Below, one piece after another: positions 57,920 through 64,000 of a DNA stretch of 64,000 bases. The position numbers were made by a program, and so were the translations under genes. Every line of letters starts with the position of its first letter. The first letter of the stretch is position 1. Origin of the DNA: Bacteroidales bacterium (GTDB lineage Bacteria > Bacteroidota > Bacteroidia > Bacteroidales > VadinHA17); assembly GCA_022865305.1 (NCBI GenBank), contig JALHSP010000147.1, positions 186,001-250,000 on the forward strand, given 5' to 3'. The notes beneath the pieces are model-generated. The model did not search any database and was not told the origin of the DNA. It saw only the letters and a list, made by a program, of their open reading frames with translations.

Positions 57920-58315
57920 ATGAAAAAGTATTTCTTCATTTTAGTGATCCTGTTAACGGTTTTTGCCTGTAAAAAAGTTAAATTTTCACCAGAAGGCCCC
58001 ACCGATGTCAGAGTAAGAAACCTTTCAGATCTGACTTTCTATGAAGTAATTGTCAATACATCAGGTGGTATTGATACTCTTGGCGATATTGGTCCCGGAA
58101 ACGAATCTGAATACTATCGTTTTGATAAAGCTTACCCGAAAGCGGAGATTTCTGCCACCATCAATAGTGAGAAGTTTTATACCGGACCTGTAAATTACAC
58201 TTACATGCAATATCTTGGACAGGACAAGATCACTTATGAAGTCGATATCTCAAGCATGTCCAACAAGACGCTGACGATCTTTAATGTCATTCATGAAGAA
58301 CCGATAAATCCATAA
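57920..58315 (+). CDS. Small lipoprotein of unknown function
   Basis: The 131-residue protein has a lipobox in LLTVFACKKV (Cys17). The mature part is a short beta sandwich (VRVRNLSDLTFYEVIVNTSGG, YTYMQYLGQDKITYEVDI). It has no known catalytic motif and lies 67 bases after the bat operon, which may or may not be co-transcribed. A strong terminator follows. Confidence 0.75.
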   Translation: MKKYFFILVILLTVFACKKVKFSPEGPTDVRVRNLSDLTFYEVIVNTSGGIDTLGDIGPGNESEYYRFDKAYPKAEISATINSEKFYTGPVNYTYMQYLGQDKITYEVDISSMSNKTLTIFNVIHEEPINP

Positions 58316-58333
58316 TAGTTTGCAATCCTTACC

Positions 58334-58362
58334 AGAGAGGCATTAAGGCCTCTTTCTTTTTA
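58334..58362 (+). terminator. Intrinsic terminator after the small lipoprotein
   Basis: AGAGGC pairs with GCCTCT across a short AT-rich loop and is followed by TTCTTTTTA, about 20 bases past the stop codon. Confidence 0.75.
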
Positions 58363-58375
58363 CCGGTTATATTGA

Positions 58376-58383
58376 TAAATTTG
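58376..58383 (+). promoter_or_regulatory. Candidate -7 element for the Mo-enzyme operon
   Basis: TAAATTTG matches TAnnTTTG and lies 17 bases before the ATG at 58401, directly behind the preceding terminator. Confidence 0.45.
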
Positions 58384-58400
58384 CCATTATCTGAAGAGTA

Positions 58401-60431
58401 ATGGATGAGTTTATCACGGTATGCCCGCGAAACTGCTATAGCACCTGCTCTTTCAAAGTACAGGTCGAGAATAATAAAATCAGGAGGATCCTTCCCTGCA
58501 AAGAAAACCTTGCTACCCCAGAAGGTCCTTGCATTAAAGGATTATCATATATTGAAAGAGCTCATTCGTCGCAAAGGATAATTCATCCCCTTCTGAAAAC
58601 TTCAAATGGATCATTCAGACAGATTACTTTAACTGAAGCGCTCAATATTATCAGTGAAAAGTTATCTGATATAAAACGGAAAAACGGACCACAAAGCATT
58701 TTATGGTACAGGGGAAGCGGGATATCCGGTCTTACAAATGAGATTGGGAACTCATTCTGGAGGTCATTTGGCGGGGCAACAACCACTTATGGCAATCTTT
58801 GCTGGCCGGCAGGATTAGAAGCGGTAAGACTTACACTGGGATCTGTAAAACACAATGCACCATGGGATCTTGAAAATGCCAGGACAATCATAATATGGGG
58901 TAAAAATCCTGCAGAAACCAATATCCAGGAAATGGCATTTATTGCATCTGCATGGGAAAAAGGCAGCAGGATCATTGTAATAGATCCGAGGAGGACTCCA
59001 ACAGCTGATAAAGCTGATATGCTTGTCAGCCCTGTTCCCGGTACTGATGGAGCTCTTGCTCTTGCAATTGCCCGTATACTGATTAATAACAACCATATTA
59101 ATAAATCTTTCATCGAAAGATATGTATCAGGATTTAATGAATTCATAAATAATTTAAAGATCACTCCGGAGGATGCTGAAAATATTACCGGGATACCTGT
59201 TGAAACGATAGTTGAACTTGCCAATATCATTGCAATGAACAGTCCGGTGACATTTCTCCCGGGTTACGGTCTTCAGAGGCACTCAAACGGAGGTCAGACT
59301 ATCAGGTCTGTTCTTTCTCTTGCAGTTCTCACGGGTAATATCGGGAAATCCGGTTCGGGATTTAATTACGCAAATCTTCAAAGCTATATTTTCGACTCTA
59401 TGAAGGAGCCATTATCCTATTACCCTGATCCGGTAAAAGATTTACCTTTCCGCCGGGTGATCTCAATGGCAAAGCTGGGAGAGGATATACTTAAGACCAG
59501 TAATCCGGAAATTAAAGCAGCATGGATTGAAAGAGGGAATCCGCTGATTCAATCGCCTGACACTAATACAGTAAGAGCAGCTTTTGCAGGAATGGAGTTT
59601 AAAGTAGTTGTCGACCAGTTTATGACCGATACTGCTTCAATAGCTGACATAATCCTGCCGGCAAAAGATATGTTTGAACAATCGGATATTGTCAGCTCAT
59701 ACTGGTCACCTTACATTCATTTCAAACCTAAGATTCTGAAAGCAGAAGGAGAAGTAATTCCGGAAAGTGAAATTTATTTTCATCTGGCAAAACGACTGAA
59801 CCTGCAATTTAATGATAAGCAGATCCCGGAACCAGGTAATGATAACATCGAGAGGTGGCTTGAGTACAGGATCAGGGATTACACTGATCTGACACTAAAC
59901 GATCTGCAAAACGGACCTGTCATTGCCCCTGGTTACCAGGAGATTGCTTATGAGGATATGAAATTTGACACTCCTTCAGGTAAAATTGAACTATTTTCAG
60001 CAGCGGCTGAAGAAAAATGGGGAATTTCTCCATTACCGGAATATATATCAAACAACCTTCAGGAATGTCAGCAAAAATATCCTCTGATCTTTATTACTCC
60101 AAATACGGGAAGCCGTATCCATTCTCAATTTGGCAATCTTGATATTATAAGGTCGATAACGCCTGAACCGGCATTGGAAATATCTCCAATTGATGCGTCA
60201 AGACGTAATATTCTTTCAGGTGATATAATAAAAATATTTAATGACAGGGGCGAAATAAAGAGTTTAGCAAGAATTTCAAACAGGGTGCCTTCAGGATCTG
60301 TCATTCTGCCAAATGGTATCTGGATGGATGAGTGGGGTGGGGGTAACCTGCTTGTAAGCCCGGAAGAAACAGATATGGGTTATGGTGCAGCATTTCATGA
60401 TACACGGGTTGAAGTAATGAAAGTCAATTGA
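58401..60431 (+). CDS. Molybdopterin oxidoreductase catalytic subunit
   Basis: The 676-residue protein belongs to the DMSO reductase superfamily. The N terminus binds a [4Fe-4S] cluster through Cys8, Cys12, Cys16 and Cys44 (VCPRNCYSTCSF and GPCIKG). The bis-MGD-binding region follows, including WYRGSGISG and IIIWGKNPAETN, and a C-terminal MopB domain (LFITPNTGSRIHSQFGN, LPNGIWMDEWGGG). Cys134 in GNLCWPAG is at the position of the molybdenum ligand, which suggests Cys coordination as in polysulfide or formate-type enzymes rather than Ser. No Tat signal is visible, so it may face the cytoplasm or be carried by a partner. Its stop overlaps the start region of the FeS/membrane subunit gene. The substrate is unknown. 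Confidence 0.9.
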   Translation: MDEFITVCPRNCYSTCSFKVQVENNKIRRILPCKENLATPEGPCIKGLSYIERAHSSQRIIHPLLKTSNGSFRQITLTEALNIISEKLSDIKRKNGPQSILWYRGSGISGLTNEIGNSFWRSFGGATTTYGNLCWPAGLEAVRLTLGSVKHNAPWDLENARTIIIWGKNPAETNIQEMAFIASAWEKGSRIIVIDPRRTPTADKADMLVSPVPGTDGALALAIARILINNNHINKSFIERYVSGFNEFINNLKITPEDAENITGIPVETIVELANIIAMNSPVTFLPGYGLQRHSNGGQTIRSVLSLAVLTGNIGKSGSGFNYANLQSYIFDSMKEPLSYYPDPVKDLPFRRVISMAKLGEDILKTSNPEIKAAWIERGNPLIQSPDTNTVRAAFAGMEFKVVVDQFMTDTASIADIILPAKDMFEQSDIVSSYWSPYIHFKPKILKAEGEVIPESEIYFHLAKRLNLQFNDKQIPEPGNDNIERWLEYRIRDYTDLTLNDLQNGPVIAPGYQEIAYEDMKFDTPSGKIELFSAAAEEKWGISPLPEYISNNLQECQQKYPLIFITPNTGSRIHSQFGNLDIIRSITPEPALEISPIDASRRNILSGDIIKIFNDRGEIKSLARISNRVPSGSVILPNGIWMDEWGGGNLLVSPEETDMGYGAAFHDTRVEVMKVN

Positions 60432-60433
60432 TC

Positions 60434-61750
60434 ATGCGCAATGGATTTATTTTCAATGAAAACTATTGTGTAGGCTGCCAGGCCTGCATTGCAGCCTGTG
60501 TTCTTGAGAACGGATGGTCTTTTCAACCCAGATGTCTCTATACCTTTAATTCCGGCGCACATCCTTCTCTTCCCCTGACTAATCTTTCCCTGGCATGTAA
60601 TCATTGTGAAAAACCGGCTTGCCTTGATGGTTGCCCTGCAGGGACCTTTTTCAGGGATTCTGATACAGGAGCCATTTTAATCGATGAAAAGAAATGCATC
60701 GGTTGCAATTACTGTAAATGGAAATGCCCTTATGATGCGCCTAAATATGACTATGTTAAACGAGTTATTGTAAAATGCAACCTGTGTTATTCAGGATTGA
60801 CTGAAGGGAGAATTCCCGCTTGTACTTCTGCATGTCCGACCGGAGCTCTTGGTTTTGGGGAAATCCCTGAAAAGGTTGATAATAAAAACCTTTCGTGGTT
60901 CCCTGATACAAACATGAATCCTGCAATCAAACTACAGACAAACAGAAGACCAGTAACACTTAGAATAATACCGGAAAGAAGTTTTGATACAGTAATAGTA
61001 GAAGAAAAAGATAAAAAAAATATTGCCGGAGAGTGGAGTTTAATTGGCTTCAGTTTCCTGGTCACAGTTTCTGTTGCAATGCTGATTTCATCTCTGATGA
61101 ATGGAATCCTCACTGATAAAGTGCTGTTTCTCTCTCTCGTAATTTCAGCAGGATGTTTATCCCTTGCCCATCTTGGAAAAATATTCCGTGCATGGCGAGC
61201 TGTAACAAATATTAAAAGATCTCTTCTGAGCCGTGAAATAGCTATTTATTTGGCTTACCTTTTTATCTCTGCAGCTGCTCTTTTTTCAGGATACTCATTA
61301 CTTATTCTCGCCGCATCATTAACAGGTCTTCTTCTTCTGATCGTTATCGACAATGTATATACCAGCTCCGACAACCGGAGGATTATAATATTACACAGTG
61401 GTCAAACATTTCTGACAGGCTTGCTTATTGCTTCATTCCTTTCCGGAATGATATATCCATTTGTTTTTATTGCGGCAATTAAATTAATTTCAACTATTTA
61501 TACAATAACAAAAAACAATGTAGTCACAACACCTTTCTGGATAAGGTTTTTCAGGATTGCTCTTCTTATCATTGCCGGTGTCTCCTTATTGACGGGTATA
61601 TCTTATCCTGAACCAGTCATCATTATTATTTTCCTTGTCGGGGAATTCATTGACAGAATATTATTTTATTACGATTTTAATCCACTCAATATTAATACAT
61701 TAATAACTGAACAAATTAATTCTGCAATCAATGAAAAGAAAAGAGATTAA
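60434..61750 (+). CDS. Fused ferredoxin/membrane-anchor subunit (DmsB-DmsC type)
   Basis: The start is ATG 60434 (MRNGFIFNE), giving 438 residues; a TTG two codons upstream overlaps the previous stop. Residues about 1-150 hold four [4Fe-4S] cluster motifs (YCVGCQACIAAC; NHCEKPACLDGCP; CIGCNYCKWKCP; CNLC and CTSACP). The C-terminal half (about 205-430) has about eight membrane helices and resembles a DmsC-type quinol anchor. Usually the two are separate genes, so this is a fusion. It passes electrons between the quinone pool and the catalytic subunit. The last 20 bases overlap the PLP-enzyme gene. Confidence 0.9.
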   Translation: MRNGFIFNENYCVGCQACIAACVLENGWSFQPRCLYTFNSGAHPSLPLTNLSLACNHCEKPACLDGCPAGTFFRDSDTGAILIDEKKCIGCNYCKWKCPYDAPKYDYVKRVIVKCNLCYSGLTEGRIPACTSACPTGALGFGEIPEKVDNKNLSWFPDTNMNPAIKLQTNRRPVTLRIIPERSFDTVIVEEKDKKNIAGEWSLIGFSFLVTVSVAMLISSLMNGILTDKVLFLSLVISAGCLSLAHLGKIFRAWRAVTNIKRSLLSREIAIYLAYLFISAAALFSGYSLLILAASLTGLLLLIVIDNVYTSSDNRRIIILHSGQTFLTGLLIASFLSGMIYPFVFIAAIKLISTIYTITKNNVVTTPFWIRFFRIALLIIAGVSLLTGISYPEPVIIIIFLVGEFIDRILFYYDFNPLNINTLITEQINSAINEKKRD

Positions 61751-62906
61751 CAGTTCGCGAATACCGGTGTACAGGGATACCGGTTTTGAACTTTCAGATG
61801 CAGAAACTGCATCAGGAGCTTTCAGACAAGAAACTGAGAACAAGCGTGAGCCGGATTTATATATTTACTCCCGTTACCGTAATCCCACTGTTGTAGCTGC
61901 TGAGGCAGAGATCATGAAACTGGAAGGTTCTGCATGGGCTCTGTTGACTCAGTCGGGTATGTCGGCTATTGACACGGCACTCTCCATATTTCAGAGAGGA
62001 GGAATCACCCGTCCATGGCTTTTTTTCAGTGAGATATACGGAGGCACGATATCATTTGCTGAATCAATCTTAAAGAAACGCAGAGGTCTTGATATTCACA
62101 GCTTTGTGCCTGTTAATGAGAGCTATGACCTGGCAATGTTTAAAAGTGTAATAAGTACACTTAATCCTGAATTGGTCTATATCGAGACTATTTCAAATCC
62201 AATGCTGATAGTACCTGATGTTGCCGGGATAATAAAAATTGCACGCAAGGATGGGTCAAAGATCATTGTCGATAATACTTTTGCAACACCATTTCTCTGG
62301 AAACCTCTTGAAAGTGGTGCTGATATTGTTATTCACAGTGCTACCAAGTATTTTTCCGGACACGGGAATATCACAGCAGGTGTTTTGTGCGGAAACGATC
62401 CTGGCATAATGAAGGATGCAATTGAATACCGGAAATTAGTCGGTCATATGCTTTCTGCCGATGATGCTTACAGACTTCACTCCCAAATACAAACTATTGA
62501 GCTCAGATTCAGGCAACAATGCAGGAATGCTTCTCAGGTAGCTGAAATTTTAAGTCATGCAAAACAAATTCGGAGAGTATGGTATCCCGGATTAAAGGAG
62601 CATCCCAGTTACGCTGATGCGAAAAAACTCTTCGGTGTAAAAGGATTCGGCGGAATGGTCACATTCGATTTTGCAGGCAAAACAGGATCAGAAAAGAGAA
62701 AAAGACGAGATAATTTCATTAAAGCTGTATCGGATAAAATAAGGCTGATACCAACCCTTGGAGACCCTCGGACTATTTTGTTGCCGGTTGAAGCTGTGTG
62801 GGGATTAAAATACCCGGAACCCGGGATGATAAGATTATCAGCGGGTTTTGAAGATCCTGAAGAGCTTTTAGTAACTATTAAAAAAGCTTTGAAGAAAATA
62901 ACATAA
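61731..62906 (+). CDS. PLP-dependent C-S lyase (Met gamma-lyase/cystathionine family)
   Basis: The 391-residue protein is a Cys/Met-metabolism PLP enzyme. The N-terminal YSRYRNPTVVAAEAEIMKLEG is typical, as are SNPMLIVPDVAG and the PLP lysine Lys206 in IHSATKYFSGHGN. Related members cleave methionine, cystathionine or cysteine C-S bonds. It overlaps the FeS/membrane subunit gene by 20 bases, tying it to the Mo-enzyme operon; a sulfur compound is therefore a likely shared substrate or product. Exact specificity cannot be read. Confidence 0.88.
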   Translation: MKRKEINSSRIPVYRDTGFELSDAETASGAFRQETENKREPDLYIYSRYRNPTVVAAEAEIMKLEGSAWALLTQSGMSAIDTALSIFQRGGITRPWLFFSEIYGGTISFAESILKKRRGLDIHSFVPVNESYDLAMFKSVISTLNPELVYIETISNPMLIVPDVAGIIKIARKDGSKIIVDNTFATPFLWKPLESGADIVIHSATKYFSGHGNITAGVLCGNDPGIMKDAIEYRKLVGHMLSADDAYRLHSQIQTIELRFRQQCRNASQVAEILSHAKQIRRVWYPGLKEHPSYADAKKLFGVKGFGGMVTFDFAGKTGSEKRKRRDNFIKAVSDKIRLIPTLGDPRTILLPVEAVWGLKYPEPGMIRLSAGFEDPEELLVTIKKALKKIT

Positions 62907-62941
62907 AATTTATCCGAAGTTTTATACCCCCTTTTAATTGA

Positions 62942-63116
62942 GGCTGTATAAAAAGTTATTTAAACCACCCTGTCAGGTCTGTATGTACCTGACACCCCTC
63001 CTTTAAAAAGGAGGGGAAAGTATTGATATATAATACAATTACTTTCTCCTCCTCTTCAGAGGAGGAGTACCCTGACTGATAAGTCAGGGGGAGGTGGTGA
63101 GCTTTTTAGACAACCC
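62942..63116. repeat. MITE-like element with nested inverted repeats
   Basis: The ends look like terminal inverted repeats: GGCTGTATAAAAAG at the left, and GGTTGTCTAAAAAGC when the right end is read in reverse, followed on both sides by ACCACC. Inside are three perfect or near-perfect hairpins, CCCCTCCTTTAAAAAGGAGGGG as arms CCCCTCC/GGAGGGG, CTCCTCCTCTTCAGAGGAGGAG as arms CTCCTCCTC/GAGGAGGAG, and arms CCCTGACT/AGTCAGGG. No coding capacity. It fills the 283-base gap between the PLP-lyase gene and ung; nothing else is seen there. Confidence 0.55.
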
Positions 63117-63189
63117 AAATCAGTTCTATATTTAAATGAAATTCAGATAAATGATAATATTTTTCCGGTGAAGTCGGGAACGGATCACC

Positions 63190-63855
63190 CTACCTCCAGT
63201 CTATCGGTTCTATTCCTTGTTCTGACAGATAGTTGTTGCATCGGCTGAAGTGTTTATTGCCGAAAAATCCTCTTGCAGCGGAAAATGGAGAAGGATGGAC
63301 TGATTCGAGAACAAGATGTTTGGATCTGTCTATTGATTCACCTTTCTTCTGTGCATAGGCACCCCACAGGAAGAAAACAATATTTCTTTTTTCCCTGTTT
63401 ATCAAACTTATTACTGAATCGGTAAATATTTCCCAACCTTTATTTTGGTGAGAACCAGCCATGTGGGCCCGTACCGTCAGTGTAGCATTAAGCAGCAATA
63501 CACCCTGGGCAGCCCACCGTTCAAGGTCTCCAGATAAGCCGGGCTTATACCCAAGGTCAGACTCTATCTCTGTGAAAATATTTATCAGGCTTGGAGGAAA
63601 ACTGACACCTTCCCTGACTGAAAAACATAATCCATGAGCCTGCCCATGACCATGATACGGATCCTGACCTATAATAACGGCTTTTACCTTGTCAAACGGG
63701 CAAAGATTAAAAGCATTGAAAATGAGTTGACCCGGAGGATAAATAGTGTTTAATCTGTATTCCTCCTTTACAAATTCAGAAAGCCGGGTAAAATAATCCT
63801 TCTCAAATTCATCAGATAATCTTGATTTCCAGCTTAATTCAATCTTTACATCCAT
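63190..63855 (-). CDS. ung: Uracil-DNA glycosylase
   Basis: The start is ATG 63855 (MDVKIELSWK), giving 221 residues; a GTG seven codons upstream is less likely. The family motifs are present: GQDPYHGHGQAHGLCFSV with the catalytic Asp65, LLLNATLTVRAHMAGSH, and HPSPFSAARGFFG near the C terminus. The enzyme removes uracil from DNA to begin base-excision repair. A separate transcription unit. Confidence 0.97.
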   Translation of the reverse strand: MDVKIELSWKSRLSDEFEKDYFTRLSEFVKEEYRLNTIYPPGQLIFNAFNLCPFDKVKAVIIGQDPYHGHGQAHGLCFSVREGVSFPPSLINIFTEIESDLGYKPGLSGDLERWAAQGVLLLNATLTVRAHMAGSHQNKGWEIFTDSVISLINREKRNIVFFLWGAYAQKKGESIDRSKHLVLESVHPSPFSAARGFFGNKHFSRCNNYLSEQGIEPIDWR

Positions 63856-63883
63856 AATGCATTTGCTGGCCTTCACCAGCTGT

Positions 63884-63912
63884 AAAAAAACCGCTCCGGA
63901 GGGAACGGTTCT
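63884..63912 (-). terminator. Intrinsic terminator of the gene entering from the right edge
   Basis: On the minus strand AACCGTTCC and GGAGCGGTT pair around CCTCC and are followed by TTTTTTTAC, about 20 bases past the stop at 63932. Confidence 0.8.
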
Positions 63913-63931
63913 TAAATATGTTGAACAAATG

Positions 63932-64000
63932 TTATTGTAGTGAAATCAGCACCATAATCTTTCCTGTACCTGAACCGGAAAAGCTTTCAACTGCTTTACC
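63932..64000 (-). CDS. 3' end of an unidentified gene
   Basis: The minus strand is open from the window edge to a TAA at 63932-63934. The visible 22 codons end in GKAVESFSGSGTGKIMVLIS plus LQ. A terminator follows at once, which supports a real gene end. Too little is present to identify the family. Confidence 0.6.
   Translation of the reverse strand, partial: GKAVESFSGSGTGKIMVLISLQ

Overview
The window looks like chromosomal DNA from a member of the Bacteroidota, most likely an uncultivated anaerobic Bacteroidales-type organism. Evidence seen directly: few Shine-Dalgarno sequences, several TAnnTTTG-type -7 promoter elements, type IX secretion (T9SS)-style C-terminal sorting domains, Bacteroidetes-type lipoproteins, a full Bat operon (moxR, DUF58, batA-E), a pyrG-yidC pair, a FISUMP-domain protein and DUF349, DUF4105 and DUF4369-type proteins. 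No ribosomal RNA, CRISPR array or complete insertion sequence was seen.

Layout. 1-0.7 kb: 3' end of an OmpA-family protein. 0.8-12.7 kb: an accessory cluster with a histidine kinase, a membrane TPR protein, a 45-residue double-glycine leader peptide (absent from ordinary ORF calling), a large TPR-CHAT protease, an ECF sigma factor, a C39-peptidase ABC exporter (PCAT), its HlyD partner, and a second caspase-fold protease with two envelope proteins. This is the best candidate for an undescribed system: a regulated secreted peptide with two caspase-like proteases and its own sigma factor. 12.9-19.0 kb: housekeeping (DUF349 protein, CTP synthase, YidC). 19.1-22.4 kb: a LacI regulator followed by a decayed transglutaminase-like gene carrying at least two deletions. 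22.4-27.9 kb: a cobalamin riboswitch controlling a TonB-dependent receptor, binding protein, permease and ATPase for corrinoid uptake. 27.9-33.4 kb: TlpA-like thioredoxin, glycosyltransferase, ComB-like phosphatase, YihY-family membrane protein, BioG-like hydrolase. 33.5-38.4 kb: a short inverted-repeat element, an AraC regulator and two tandem aconitase-superfamily hydro-lyases, each with large and small domains fused.

38.4-44.1 kb is an accessory stretch beside tRNA-Arg(TCT): a repeat element, secreted proteins, a broken phage terminase fragment abutting a truncated regulatory-domain gene, small lipoproteins and a probable frameshifted gene. 44.3-49.1 kb holds an exported Pcm methyltransferase, a site-2 protease, two lipoproteins (PHP/amidohydrolase-like and glycoside-hydrolase-like) and a DUF4105 membrane protein. 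49.2-57.9 kb is the moxR-bat operon. 58.4-62.9 kb is a translationally coupled operon of a molybdopterin oxidoreductase, a fused iron-sulfur/membrane-anchor subunit and a PLP C-S lyase. The window ends with an inverted-repeat element, uracil-DNA glycosylase and the 3' end of an unidentified gene.

All names rest on motif reading and remembered family features; no database search was run.
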